Counted from the stretch's first letter, positions 16,377 through 25,745 are shown. The stretch: 64,000 nt of DNA from DATFTE01 sp963802575 (GCA_963802575.1 CAWDJF010000001.1:248001-312000), one strand, 5' to 3'. Notes: a model not told the origin generated them from the letters alone. Translations and numbers: made by a program.

Positions 16377-17783
16377 ATGATGCGAGCCATTCAACAGAGG
16401 ACAAACCGCAGAAGGGCGATCCTAGTGGGGATTCTGCTCGCAATGCTGACAGCGGCGCTGCACGCTCAATCGACCGATGCGAATTCTGGTCCTCCGGCGG
16501 ATGATCCGCAGCTCACGATGTTTCCGCACTCGCAGACGGCACGATGGTGGGTTTCCGCACAAGACAACATCATTTCGCAGTGGCATCCGGGCTTCGATTC
16601 GAAGTACAACGGGCCAAACAGCTTTCACAGCCACGCCGAGGGCGCGACCTCGAATATCGGCACCGTGTTTACCGGGCTCGAACTGACGCACACGACGGAA
16701 ATCTTCATGCACTTCGAGGCCGCGGCCGGAGGCGGCCTAAGCGACGCGCTGGGCCTTGCGGGATTTACCGATCTTGACGTGGTACGCAATCCGACGCTGG
16801 GGCGGACGCCGTACATCGCACGCGGCATGATTCGCCAGATCATTCCGCTCAGCGACGACACCGTGGAGGAAGAGCGCGATCCGTGGCATCTCGCCACCAA
16901 GGTTCCGGCGCGGCGGGTGGAGTTGCGCTTTGGAAAGTTTGGAGTCAACGATTTTTTCGACATCAATCAAGTCGGCACCGACAGCCATTACCAGTTCATG
17001 AACTGGACGGTCGACAACAATGGGGCGTTCGACTACGCGGCCGATACGCGCGGTTACACGGTGGGGTTGCTCGCCGAATACTTTGATCGCAACTGGACCT
17101 TCCGCTTTGAGGAAGCGCTCATGCCGCAGGTCGCCAACGGAATCGATCTGCAGTGGAACCTGCGGCGAGCGCGGGCGGAGAACTACGAACTGGAGTTGCA
17201 TCCCAAGCTGATGGCCGATCGCGCCACCAACCTGCGTTTGCTGAGCTTCGTAAATCACGCCAACATGGGCGTGTATCGGGTTGCGGTCGAGAATTTTTTG
17301 GGGGGCAAGACACCAAAGCCGGAGATTACCGACCATCCCCTGCAAACAACGATCAAGTATGGCTTCGAGGTGAATCTGGAGCAGGAGATCAATCATTCCT
17401 TTCGCGCTTACAGCCGCTTTGGATGGAATGAGGGCCAGCATGAGTCGTATGCGTATACAGAAGTGGACCAGACGGTCCAAATTGGCGCGGATCGCACCGG
17501 GGAGCGGTGGGGGCGCAAGTTCGATAAAGCCGGACTGGTATTCGTGTCGAATGCGATCAAGGCCGATCACCAGCATTATCTGGCACTGGGAGGAAAAGGA
17601 TTTCTACTCGGCGACGGCGGCTTGAATTACGGCCGGGAGAATATCGTCGAGGCTTATTACAACCTGCACGTGTGGCGCGGGTTCTTCACCGGGTTCGATC
17701 TGCAGCATATTAACAATCCCGGGTACAACCGAGATCGCGGGCCAGTGCTGGTCCCTTCAGCGAGATTTCATTTGGAGTTCTAA
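16377..17783 (+). CDS. OprB-type carbohydrate-selective porin homologue, candidate manganese-regulated porin
   Basis: 468 aa with a signal peptide (RRAILVGILLAMLTAALHA, cleaved before QSTDA). The mature protein shows the OprB-family pattern: an early WWVSAQDNIISQWHPGF, GLELTHTTEIFMHFEAA, VELRFGKFGVNDFFDIN and WRGFFTGFDLQHINNPGYN. It ends in a terminal Phe (ARFHLEF), as in outer-membrane barrels inserted by BAM. Classical OprB proteins pass sugars, but some bacteria use related porins for Mn2+ entry. The putative MntR operator at 16334 argues for that here. Two tandem ATGs (16377, 16380) lie only 7 bases after a -10-like hexamer without a Shine-Dalgarno, so the mRNA may be leaderless. Confidence 0.8.
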   Translation: MMRAIQQRTNRRRAILVGILLAMLTAALHAQSTDANSGPPADDPQLTMFPHSQTARWWVSAQDNIISQWHPGFDSKYNGPNSFHSHAEGATSNIGTVFTGLELTHTTEIFMHFEAAAGGGLSDALGLAGFTDLDVVRNPTLGRTPYIARGMIRQIIPLSDDTVEEERDPWHLATKVPARRVELRFGKFGVNDFFDINQVGTDSHYQFMNWTVDNNGAFDYAADTRGYTVGLLAEYFDRNWTFRFEEALMPQVANGIDLQWNLRRARAENYELELHPKLMADRATNLRLLSFVNHANMGVYRVAVENFLGGKTPKPEITDHPLQTTIKYGFEVNLEQEINHSFRAYSRFGWNEGQHESYAYTEVDQTVQIGADRTGERWGRKFDKAGLVFVSNAIKADHQHYLALGGKGFLLGDGGLNYGRENIVEAYYNLHVWRGFFTGFDLQHINNPGYNRDRGPVLVPSARFHLEF

Positions 17784-17790
17784 AGAAAAT

Positions 17791-17839
17791 CCTCGCCCTG
17801 TCGCCGCAAAAACACGCGGCAACGAGGACGGGGCACCCA
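17791..17839. repeat. Palindromic repeat between convergent genes (family B, copy 2)
   Basis: Arms around CGCCCTGTCGCCGC and GCGGCAACGAGGACGGGGC with an aaaaaca loop region. It is the inverted form of the element at 1571-1620. Confidence 0.65.
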
Positions 17840-17845
17840 ATGTTT

Positions 17846-18130
17846 TTACTTCTCGACTTTCACGCCATTCCAGAACGCCACGTGGTCTTTGATCTGGCTG
17901 GCGGCGGGCTTGGGCTCGGGGTAGAACCAGGCCGCGTCCTGATTACGCTTACCGTTGACCTCGACATCGTAATAGCTGGCTGTGCCCTTCCACGGACACA
18001 CGGACTGCTTTGCGCTGGGCTTGAAATATTCTTTCTTGACCGCGTCGGGAGGGAAGTACTGGTTGCCCTCAACTTCGACGGTCTTGTTTGATTCCGCGAG
18101 TACTGCGCCTTCCCACGTTGCTTTTGCCAT
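17846..18130 (-). CDS. DUF427 domain protein
   Basis: 94 aa, the size of single-domain DUF427 proteins. Diagnostic segments: ATWEGAVLAESNKTVEVEGN at the N-terminus, YFPPDAVKKEYFKPS, CPWKGTASYYDVEVNG and DAAWFYPEPKPAASQIKDHV. Family members are small beta-rich proteins of unknown biochemical role. Divergent from the DDAH-like gene at 18173. Confidence 0.9.
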   Translation of the reverse strand: MAKATWEGAVLAESNKTVEVEGNQYFPPDAVKKEYFKPSAKQSVCPWKGTASYYDVEVNGKRNQDAAWFYPEPKPAASQIKDHVAFWNGVKVEK

Positions 18131-18172
18131 AACACCCAGTTAGATTGCTCATCGGGCAAGGAGTTTCAAACT

Positions 18173-19051
18173 TTGACGGACGCTCCTAACTTCAATGGAC
18201 ACTCGATGGTGGGACAGCTGCTGAGGGTGATGCTGTGCTCCCCTCGGGCGGCGGGGTGGGACCGGGCTGCGCGGTGGCGGGAACTCGGGTTTCATCACGA
18301 GCCTGATTTCGCCGCGGCACAAAAGCAGCATGAGGCGATGTGCCGGCAATTGGAAGCGGCGGGCGCGGAAGTGGTGCAGTTGCCTCCGGCGCCGGATCTG
18401 ACGCTGGATGCGGTGTATGCGCACGATGCTTCGCTGGCAACGGATTTCGGCGTAGTGCTGATGCGTCCGGGAAAAGCGAACCGAGTGCGGGAAGGGCAGC
18501 ATCATCGCGAGTTCTGTCAGGGATTGGGGATCCCGGTGTTTGGCGAAGTTCAGAGTCCCGGGACGACGGAAGCTGGGGACATTGTGTGGCTCGACAAGGA
18601 AACACTACTGGTTGGACGCGGCTATCGCACCAATGCGCAAGGCATCGCGCATCTGCGGGCGCTGTTTGCGCCGGAGGGCGTCGAAGTGATTTCCGCGCCG
18701 CTGCCGCACGGGGCAGGGCCGTCGGAATGTTTGCATCTGATGTCGCTGATCAGTCTGCTCGATGAAGAGACGGCTATTGTTGATCTGGCGTGGCTCGCCG
18801 TGGAGACGGTCGAAATGCTGCGGGCGCGTGGGTATCGGTTCGTTGAGATCGATGCTTCGGAGCGGGAGACGCTCGCGTGCAATGTGCTTTCGTTAGGACG
18901 CAAGCGGTTGCTGGCGCTGGAAGAGAACAAGAAGACCAACGAAAAATTGCGAGCTGCGGGCTTTGATGTGCGCACGTTCCCGGGATCGGAGTTGTGCATC
19001 AATGGCAGCGGGGGACCGACGTGTCTGACGCGGCCGCTGCTGCGAAGCTGA
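18173..19051 (+). CDS. Amidinotransferase/dimethylarginine dimethylaminohydrolase-like protein
   Basis: 292 aa from a TTG start with AAGGAG nine bases upstream. It belongs to the guanidino-group modifying superfamily (DDAH, arginine deiminase, amidinotransferase), a five-fold pseudo-symmetric propeller. Visible active-site elements are YAHDASL (substrate-binding Asp), TTEAGDIVWLD, HGAGPSECLHLMSL (catalytic His region) and the C-terminal nucleophile Cys in NGSGGPTCLTRPL. Size and motifs favour a DDAH or citrulline-forming hydrolase rather than arginine deiminase (about 400 aa). The substrate is not certain. mfd follows about 140 bases downstream. Confidence 0.8.
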   Translation: MTDAPNFNGHSMVGQLLRVMLCSPRAAGWDRAARWRELGFHHEPDFAAAQKQHEAMCRQLEAAGAEVVQLPPAPDLTLDAVYAHDASLATDFGVVLMRPGKANRVREGQHHREFCQGLGIPVFGEVQSPGTTEAGDIVWLDKETLLVGRGYRTNAQGIAHLRALFAPEGVEVISAPLPHGAGPSECLHLMSLISLLDEETAIVDLAWLAVETVEMLRARGYRFVEIDASERETLACNVLSLGRKRLLALEENKKTNEKLRAAGFDVRTFPGSELCINGSGGPTCLTRPLLRS

Positions 19052-19191
19052 GACGTCTTCAGACGATCTGCGCGGAGTACACAGATTTTGGACGATCCGC
19101 GCCAGATCCCTCGCCCTTCGCTTCGCTCCGGGTCGGGATGACGCCTCATAACAAAACCTGCCTCCCGCATCCCTGCTAAAATCAAAGAGCA

Positions 19192-22100
19192 ATGGCCCTG
19201 CCGTTCGTTCGCGATCTTTTTGCGGACGTAGAAAAATTGCCTGCTTTCGCGCGTCTGGCCTCCCACCTCAGAGACAGCACGGGGCGGATTCGTGTCTCTG
19301 GACTGACTCCCACCGCAAAATCGCTGTTGTTGGCGCTGCTGCAACGCGCGGCCGAGCGTCCGCTGATCCTGGTTGTTCCTGACAATCGGGCGGCGGAAGA
19401 ACTAGTTCCGGTGTTGCAGGCCTTCTGTGAACTAAGCGCGGCGGCCGATCCTGCTTCGGTTATTTCGCTTCCCACACGCGATGTGCTCCCCTTTCAGAAT
19501 CTTTCGCCGCATCCGGAAATTCAGGAGGAGCGCGCCGTCGCCTTGTGGAAAATTGCGACGGGAGCAGTTTCGATCGTCGTCTCGCCGGTAGTTTCGACGG
19601 CGCTGCGGCTGCGTCCGGCGGAATATTATGCGGAACTGGCGCGCATTGTGAGGCGGAGCGAGTCTTTCGATACGGAAACGCTGCTGCAACATCTGAATAT
19701 CGTCGGATACACCTCGACCGACGTGGTGGAGATGCCGGGCGAGTACGCGGTGCGCGGGGGCATTCTGGATGTGTATCCGCCGGAAACCGATCGTCCGCTC
19801 CGCATCGAGTTCTTCGGCGACGAGATTGAATCGATTCGGAAGTTTGATCCGGGGACGCAGCGGTCTTCGACGCCCGTCGATGAAGTCGTTTTGCTGCCGT
19901 TGACCGAGACCCCTGTAAGCGAAGAATTGCTTGGCGCGATTCATACGCGGCTTTCCGGAAAGCGCATTGCCGGAGCGCAGGAAGTCGTGGAGCAGGCGGT
20001 GCGTTCCGGTGGCGTGACAGTTTTTCCGGGATGGGAGTTTTATGCTCCCGTCGCTGGGGCCGATCGCAGCATCTTCGATCTGCTGCCGCGGGCGTTCGTG
20101 CTGGCCGATGAACCCGATCTGCTGCGCGAGGAGTTTGATCGCACCTGGGCCCGCATTGAGGAAGCGCACGAGCGCAGCGGGGTGGGGAATCTGGTGCGTC
20201 CCGTCGATCTTTATTTTCCGCCGGAGGACTGGTGGGCTCGATTAGCGACTCTGCCGGGAGCTGACATCGAACAACTCGGGATCGCGCGGGGCGAGGCGAT
20301 TGAGGCGGAAGTCTCGTTTCTGTCGCAGCCGACGACGCGCTTTCACGGAGCCGTGCCTCCCATGATGGACGAGGTCAAAAAGCAGATCAGCGAGAGCCAT
20401 CGCGTGATGATTGCGGTCCCCAACACGGGGGAAGTCGAGCGCCTCGCCGACATGTTCAGCGAATATGCGGTGTCATTTCGCCTGGGAAGCCGCACGCGGG
20501 GTGGTGAAAGTTACGCGGATGAAACCGCCTACTTCGCGGGAGAAATCCTCACTACAACCTTGGTGAAAGCTTACGTACCCGACGGCACTATTCTGCCGGA
20601 AGCGAATCTGGCGATCTTCGGCGCGCGCGATCTGTTTGATGAATCCGAACTCGTCGCTTCGCGTCCGCAGCGGCAGAAGTCGAAGGTGTCGGCTTTCCTT
20701 TCTGACTTCCGCGATCTGCAAGTCGGGGATTACGTTGTTCACGTCGAGCACGGTATAGGCCAATATCAGGGCCTCAAGGAAATCAACCAGGGCGACGGCA
20801 ACGCTGAGTTTATGTTGCTCGAGTACGCCGAGGGCGCGCGGCTTTATGTGCCCCTTACGCGCCTTGATCTCGTTCAGAAATATCGCTCGCAAGAGGGCGC
20901 GAAGCCTCCGCTGAATCATCTGGGCACGGCGGCGTGGGCCAAGACCAAGGCGCGCGTCCGCAAGGCCATGAAAGACATGACCGAGGAACTGCTGAAGCTC
21001 TACGCTGAGCGTAAAGCAGCGAAGGGTCATGCGTTCCCGCCCGATAACCAGTGGGTGAGCGAGTTCGAAGACGCGTTTGAGTTCAACGAGACCGAAGATC
21101 AGGCGCAGTCGATTGCCGACGTGAAGCGTGACATGGAGTCAGAGTTGCCGATGGATCGCCTGCTTTGCGGCGACGTGGGCTACGGCAAAACCGAAGTCGC
21201 CATGCGCGCCGCGTTCAAAGCCATCAACGACAATAAGCAAGTTGCGGTGCTCGCGCCCACGACCGTGCTCGCCTTCCAGCACTTCGAAACATTCAAGCAG
21301 CGTTTCGCCGCGTTCCCTGTCGCCATCGAGATGATCAGCCGCTTTCGCACGGCGCGGCAACAGAAAGAAATCTTGCAGAAGGTGGAGGCCGGAAAGGTCG
21401 ATATCCTGATCGGAACCCATCGGTTGCTGTCGAAAGATGTGAAGTTCGCGGATCTCGGATTGCTGGTGGTCGATGAAGAGCAGCGCTTCGGCGTTCGCCA
21501 CAAAGAACGTCTCAAGCAAATGCGCAAGGAAGTGGATGTCCTTACCATGTCGGCCACGCCGATCCCGCGTACGCTGCACATGTCGCTGGTAGGACTCCGC
21601 GACATGAGCGTGATTGAGACTCCGCCGAAAGATCGTATTGCGATTCAAACCGTTGTTGCCAGTTGGGATGAGAAGCTCATCCAGTCGGCAATTGAGCAGG
21701 AACTGGAACGCGGCGGGCAGGTGTATTTCGTACACAACCGCGTCGACACCATTTGGGAAATCGCCGCCAAACTGCAGGAGATGGTGCCACGCGCGCGCAT
21801 CATCGTCGGTCACGGGCAGATGTCGCAAGGAGAGCTGGAAAAAGTGATGCTCAAATTTATGCATCACGAGGCAGACATCCTTGTAGCCACAACCATCATC
21901 GAAAACGGGCTTGATATTCCTTTGTGCAACACCATGCTGATCAACCGCGCCGAGAGGTTTGGATTATCGGAGCTTTACCAGCTGCGCGGGCGTGTCGGCC
22001 GGTCGAACCGGCGCGCGTATTGTTATCTGCTGTTGCCGGCGGAGATCGAGTTGACGCCGATTGCCCGACGACGGCTGGCGGCGCTGAAAGAATTTTCCGA

Positions 22101-22740
22101 TCTGGGTGCGGGATTCAAAATCGCCGCGCTCGATCTGGAGTTGAGAGGAGCCGGCAACCTTCTCGGCGGGGAGCAGAGCGGACACATTGAGGCGATCGGG
22201 TTCGAACTGTATACGCAGATGCTGGAGCGCGCAGTCCGTGAGATGAAGGGCGAGGTCGCTCCGGATGAAGCCGAGATTCAACTCAACCTGGGACTCAATA
22301 TCCGCATCCCAAACAACTACATTCCGGAAGAGAACCAGCGCCTGCGAATGTACAAACGCGTAGCCGGTGTGGAGACGGAGAACCAGTTGAATGATGTGCG
22401 CAGCGAATTGGAAGACCGCTATGGAGCGCCCCCGCCGGCGGTACGCAATCTGCTGGAGTACGCGACCTTGAAGTTGCTGGCTACGCGCGTGGGTGTCACC
22501 GGAATTGACCGGCGGCGCGAACAGGTGAGCATCAAGTTCCGCCAGAATGCGGTGATCGATCCGGGCCGCCTGGCACAGTTCGTCTCGTCACGGCGCGGCG
22601 CGCAGTTTTCACCGGATGGAACGTTGAAATTCTTGCTCAAGGCGAGCGCGGCCGAAGAAGTATTGCGCCAACTCCGCGAGCTGCTGCAAGACCTGGCGGG
22701 AGATGTACCCAGCGAGACTTCCGCCCAGACAACCCAGTGA
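19192..22740 (+). CDS. mfd: Transcription-repair coupling factor
   Basis: 1182 aa, full length for Mfd, the ATP-driven translocase that removes RNA polymerase stalled at lesions and recruits UvrA. In order: a UvrB-homology module with SLPTRDVLPFQNLSPHPEIQ, GEYAVRGGILDVYPP and RIEFFGDEIESIRKFDP; the RNAP-interacting domain starting at LQVGDYVVHVEHGIGQYQGL; and the RecG-like motor. The motor shows Walker A (LLCGDVGYGKTEVAMRAAF), DEEQRFGVRHKERLK, SATPIPRTLHMSL, TTIIENGLDIP and QLRGRVGRSNRRAYCYLL. A TRCF C-terminal domain follows. Confidence 0.97.
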   Translation: MALPFVRDLFADVEKLPAFARLASHLRDSTGRIRVSGLTPTAKSLLLALLQRAAERPLILVVPDNRAAEELVPVLQAFCELSAAADPASVISLPTRDVLPFQNLSPHPEIQEERAVALWKIATGAVSIVVSPVVSTALRLRPAEYYAELARIVRRSESFDTETLLQHLNIVGYTSTDVVEMPGEYAVRGGILDVYPPETDRPLRIEFFGDEIESIRKFDPGTQRSSTPVDEVVLLPLTETPVSEELLGAIHTRLSGKRIAGAQEVVEQAVRSGGVTVFPGWEFYAPVAGADRSIFDLLPRAFVLADEPDLLREEFDRTWARIEEAHERSGVGNLVRPVDLYFPPEDWWARLATLPGADIEQLGIARGEAIEAEVSFLSQPTTRFHGAVPPMMDEVKKQISESHRVMIAVPNTGEVERLADMFSEYAVSFRLGSRTRGGESYADETAYFAGEILTTTLVKAYVPDGTILPEANLAIFGARDLFDESELVASRPQRQKSKVSAFLSDFRDLQVGDYVVHVEHGIGQYQGLKEINQGDGNAEFMLLEYAEGARLYVPLTRLDLVQKYRSQEGAKPPLNHLGTAAWAKTKARVRKAMKDMTEELLKLYAERKAAKGHAFPPDNQWVSEFEDAFEFNETEDQAQSIADVKRDMESELPMDRLLCGDVGYGKTEVAMRAAFKAINDNKQVAVLAPTTVLAFQHFETFKQRFAAFPVAIEMISRFRTARQQKEILQKVEAGKVDILIGTHRLLSKDVKFADLGLLVVDEEQRFGVRHKERLKQMRKEVDVLTMSATPIPRTLHMSLVGLRDMSVIETPPKDRIAIQTVVASWDEKLIQSAIEQELERGGQVYFVHNRVDTIWEIAAKLQEMVPRARIIVGHGQMSQGELEKVMLKFMHHEADILVATTIIENGLDIPLCNTMLINRAERFGLSELYQLRGRVGRSNRRAYCYLLLPAEIELTPIARRRLAALKEFSDLGAGFKIAALDLELRGAGNLLGGEQSGHIEAIGFELYTQMLERAVREMKGEVAPDEAEIQLNLGLNIRIPNNYIPEENQRLRMYKRVAGVETENQLNDVRSELEDRYGAPPPAVRNLLEYATLKLLATRVGVTGIDRRREQVSIKFRQNAVIDPGRLAQFVSSRRGAQFSPDGTLKFLLKASAAEEVLRQLRELLQDLAGDVPSETSAQTTQ

Positions 22741-22821
22741 TGTCAGCCCTTCGCCAGCATCGCCCGTAAAAGGTACAATCGCCTCGATCCGCTGAAGACT
22801 GAAAAGTGACGACTGATTTCT

Positions 22822-23700
22822 ATGATGAAAGTACGCAAAGCCGTATTCCCCGCTGCCGGATTGGGCACCCGTTTTTTGCCCGCAACTAAAGCGCAACCCA
22901 AAGAGATGCTGCCGCTGGTGGATAAGCCCATCATTCAATATGGAGTCGAAGAGGCTCTCGCTGCCGGGTGCAACCAGATCATCATGGTTACGGGACGCGG
23001 CAAGCAAGCTATCGAGGATCATTTCGACGTCAGCTATGAACTCGAGAAGATGCTTGAAGAGCGCGGCAAGACCGATCTTCTGCAGATCGTGCGTCAGATT
23101 TCCGACATGATTCATGTCTCCTACGTGCGGCAGAAAGAGGCCCTGGGCCTGGGACATGCCGTGCTAACCGCGCGCGAACTCGTCGACGACGAGCCTTTCG
23201 CCGTCCTTCTGGCAGATGATGTGATTGATGCCGAGGTGCCGTGCCTCAAGCAGATGATGAAAGTTTTTGAGAAGGTGCAGTCTTCGGTAATCGCCACCAT
23301 GCAAATCGATGGACCGGGAATCTCGTCTTATGGCGTGCTGAAAGTGAAGCCGGTGGAAGGCATGTTCGACGGACGGCTCTTTGAAATCGAAGACATGGTC
23401 GAAAAGCCAAAATTGGAAGAAGCGCCATCGAACCTGGCGATCATCGGGCGTTACATTCTGACGCCCGCCATCTTTGAAGAGCTGACAAAGACGCAGGCCG
23501 GAAGCGGCGGAGAAGTGCAACTCACCGACGGCATGCGCAATCTACTGAAGAGAGAAAAAATGTACGCCTATGTCTACGAAGGCAAGCGCCACGACACTGG
23601 CGACAAACTCGGCTTCCTCAAGGCCACGGTAGAACTGGCGCTGAAGCGCAAGGATTTGGGCGAGCCGCTGCGCGAGTACTTGAAGGGACTCAAGCTGTAA
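22822..23700 (+). CDS. galU: UTP-glucose-1-phosphate uridylyltransferase
   Basis: 292 aa. GalU makes UDP-glucose from UTP and glucose-1-phosphate for glycans and envelope sugars. The nucleotidyltransferase signature is at the start (KAVFPAAGLGTRFLPATKAQ PKEMLPLVD, written in two parts), with DKPIIQYGVEEALAAG, QKEALGLGHAVLTARELV, VLLADDVID and a terminal region typical of bacterial GalU (GKRHDTGDKLGFLKATVELA). Two adjacent ATGs could start it. It is flanked by family E repeats on its 3' side. Confidence 0.95.
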   Translation: MMKVRKAVFPAAGLGTRFLPATKAQPKEMLPLVDKPIIQYGVEEALAAGCNQIIMVTGRGKQAIEDHFDVSYELEKMLEERGKTDLLQIVRQISDMIHVSYVRQKEALGLGHAVLTARELVDDEPFAVLLADDVIDAEVPCLKQMMKVFEKVQSSVIATMQIDGPGISSYGVLKVKPVEGMFDGRLFEIEDMVEKPKLEEAPSNLAIIGRYILTPAIFEELTKTQAGSGGEVQLTDGMRNLLKREKMYAYVYEGKRHDTGDKLGFLKATVELALKRKDLGEPLREYLKGLKL

Positions 23701-23789
23701 GAATTGTTGATCTTCGATTGTTGATTGTCGAATTGAAAACAGGTTTTGGTTTCAATCGACAATCAAAAATCAACAATCGTAAATTCTTT
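23701..23789. repeat. AT-rich inverted repeat between galU and purE (family E)
   Basis: The units gaattgttgatcttcgattg and tcaacaatcgtaaattc are inverted copies around a tttggtttcaatc centre. The whole gap between the convergent genes folds into one long stem. Confidence 0.65.
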
Positions 23790-24293
23790 TTATCCCAGGC
23801 TAGCCTTCAGTTTCTTAGATTTTTCTTCCACGCCCTTGGCCAGCTTCTCTTTGTGTCCGACCATTTTTTTGGCAATACTCGCGTCGGCGAGAGCGATGAT
23901 TTGCGCCGCTAGAATGCCGGCATTGGTGGCGCCTGGTTTGCCAATCGCGACTGTGGCTACAGGAATGCCGGCGGGCATCTGCACCGTGGCCAGCAGCGAG
24001 TCCATTCCATTCAAAGAGGTGGCGGCGATGGGGACGCCAATCACGGGCAGGATGGTGTGCGCCGCGATCACTCCGGCGAGATGGGCGGCGCCGCCTGCGC
24101 CGGCGATAATGACTTTGATGCCACGGCTGGCGGCGTTTTTTGCGTACTCGGCGGTGCGGTCAGGCGAGCGGTGCGCCGAGGTGACGTCGATCTCGTAGGC
24201 GATGCCGAAATCGTCGAGGCTCTTGCCTGCTTCCTTCATGATTTCCAGATCTGAGTCACTGCCCATGACAATTGAAACCAGTGGTTTGCTCAT
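23790..24293 (-). CDS. purE: N5-carboxyaminoimidazole ribonucleotide mutase
   Basis: 167 aa, class I PurE that converts N5-CAIR to CAIR. Family motifs: VSIVMGSDSDLEIMKEAGKS at the start, YEIDVTSAHRSPDRTAEYA with the catalytic His, KVIIAGAGGAAHLAGVIAAH and GMDSLLATVQMPAGIPVATV. The purD gene is immediately upstream on the same strand, so the two likely form an operon. Confidence 0.96.
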   Translation of the reverse strand: MSKPLVSIVMGSDSDLEIMKEAGKSLDDFGIAYEIDVTSAHRSPDRTAEYAKNAASRGIKVIIAGAGGAAHLAGVIAAHTILPVIGVPIAATSLNGMDSLLATVQMPAGIPVATVAIGKPGATNAGILAAQIIALADASIAKKMVGHKEKLAKGVEEKSKKLKASLG

Positions 24294-24321
24294 TCCATCC
24301 TCGCAGTTATGAATTCATCGC

Positions 24322-25593
24322 TTACTTCTTCAGCGCTCTCGCCGCAATGTCGCGGCGAAAGTGCGCGCCTTCAAATCCTATCTGTCCGATGGCTTCGTAG
24401 GCGCGATCGACTGCAGTCTTCAAGTCCGAAGCGCGCGCGGTCACGCCCAGGACGCGTCCGCCTGCCGTGAAATACGCATGATCATGCTTCGTCGTACCCG
24501 CATGAAAAACCTTCACGCCCTCGATCTTGGCGGCATCTTCGAGGCCATTGATCCTCTTGCCAGCTTCGAACGTCCCGGGATAACCGCCCGACGCCATGAC
24601 CACGCAGGCCGAGGCGTCGGTGGTCCACTTGAAATCGCCGTCGCTCACGCGGCCTTCGATGGACGCTTCGATCGCGTCCAAGAGATCGCTTTCCATGCGC
24701 ATCAGGATGGGCTGCGTTTCCGGATCGCCGAAACGGCAATTGAACTCGAGGACCATGGGGCCCTTTGCGGTCATCATCAATCCACAATAGAGAACACCTT
24801 TGTACTCGGCGCCCTCGGCTTTCATTCCGGCTACGACCGGCTTGGCGACATGCTGCACCAGCCAACTGGCCATCTGCTGATCCACGATCGTCTGGGTCGA
24901 ATAGGCGCCCATGCCTCCGGTGTTGGGGCCGGTATCGCCGTCGCCGACGCGCTTGTGGTCCTGCGCCGCAACCAGCGGCACCACGCGCTCGCCATCGCTG
25001 AAAACAAGGAAGGAAAGTTCCTCGCCTTGGAGGCACTCTTCCAGCACAACGCGCGCGCCCGCCTCGCCCAGCATTTTGCCGCTCAGCATTTCGGAGGAAA
25101 CCGTGGCCGCCTCTTCTTTGCTTTTGCAGATGACTACCCCCTTGCCCGCGGCCAGTCCATCGGCCTTCACCACAATGGGTGCGTGGAAGTGCGGCAGAGC
25201 ATCGTGCACTTCGTCGAGCGAGTTGCAGATGGCGTAGTGGGCAGTGGGAATGCGGTGACGCTGCAAAAATTCTTTGGCGAAGCTTTTGCTGGACTCGAGT
25301 TGCGCCGCCGCTTTCGTGGGGCCAAAGATGCGCCATCCGCGGGCATTGAACTCGTCGACTACGCCCAACATGAGGGGAAGCTCGGGGCCAACGACTGTCA
25401 GATCGGGGCGAATCTGGTTGGCGAGCGCCACCATGGAATCGACGCTTTTCACATCGACCGGCAGACACTCGGCTTCATCGGCGATGCCGCCATTTCCGGG
25501 CGCGCAATATACCTGCGTGACACGCGGCGACTGGCGCAACTTCCAGACTAGCGCGTGCTCGCGTCCACCACTGCCGATAACGAGAACTTTCAT
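24322..25593 (-). CDS. purD: Phosphoribosylamine-glycine ligase
   Basis: 423 aa from the ATG at 25593 (MKVLVIGSGGREHALVWKL). The longer open frame to 25704 runs through repeat sequence. PurD is an ATP-grasp enzyme joining phosphoribosylamine and glycine. Motifs: VVGPELPLMLGVVDEFNARG, SKSFAKEFLQRHRIPTA, VVKADGLAAGKGVVICKS, DHKRVGDGDTGPNTGGMGAY and EFNCRFGDPETQPILMRM. Co-directional with purE, 28 bases apart. Confidence 0.96.
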   Translation of the reverse strand: MKVLVIGSGGREHALVWKLRQSPRVTQVYCAPGNGGIADEAECLPVDVKSVDSMVALANQIRPDLTVVGPELPLMLGVVDEFNARGWRIFGPTKAAAQLESSKSFAKEFLQRHRIPTAHYAICNSLDEVHDALPHFHAPIVVKADGLAAGKGVVICKSKEEAATVSSEMLSGKMLGEAGARVVLEECLQGEELSFLVFSDGERVVPLVAAQDHKRVGDGDTGPNTGGMGAYSTQTIVDQQMASWLVQHVAKPVVAGMKAEGAEYKGVLYCGLMMTAKGPMVLEFNCRFGDPETQPILMRMESDLLDAIEASIEGRVSDGDFKWTTDASACVVMASGGYPGTFEAGKRINGLEDAAKIEGVKVFHAGTTKHDHAYFTAGGRVLGVTARASDLKTAVDRAYEAIGQIGFEGAHFRRDIAARALKK

Positions 25594-25644
25594 AGCGGGA
25601 CAGACAAGGGTAGGAGGAGAGCGAAGGGATGTCAAACCGGAGAG

Positions 25645-25717
25645 ATTGTTGAATGTTGATTTTCGATTGTTGATTTGAAACTCGGAGCATTGGCAATTCA
25701 ACAATCAAAAATCAACA
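25645..25717. repeat. AT-rich repeat upstream of mntR/purD (family E)
   Basis: ttgttgaatgttgattttcg and its inverse (attcaacaatcaaaaatcaa) in the divergent purD-mntR spacer. The mntR operator abuts its right edge. Confidence 0.6.
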
Positions 25718-25733
25718 ATTAACTATGCTTAAT
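25718..25733. promoter_or_regulatory. Candidate MntR operator in the mntR promoter
   Basis: ATTAACTATGCTTAAT. Its reverse complement, ATTAAGCATAGTTAAT, matches the palindromes before mntH and the porin gene. It covers the -35 region; TATAAT follows at 25740-25745, ten bases before the mntR ATG. This implies autoregulation. Confidence 0.6.
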
Positions 25734-25739
25734 CCCTCG

Positions 25740-25745
25740 TATAAT
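25740..25745 (+). promoter_or_regulatory. -10 element of mntR
   Basis: A perfect TATAAT. With the usual 6-7 base spacing the transcript would start about four bases before the ATG at 25756, so the message would be essentially leaderless. Confidence 0.5.

Noticed and set aside
24361..25551. 396-codon frame antisense to purD
   Set aside because: purD is intact with all ATP-grasp motifs; the antisense frame has no recognisable domain.
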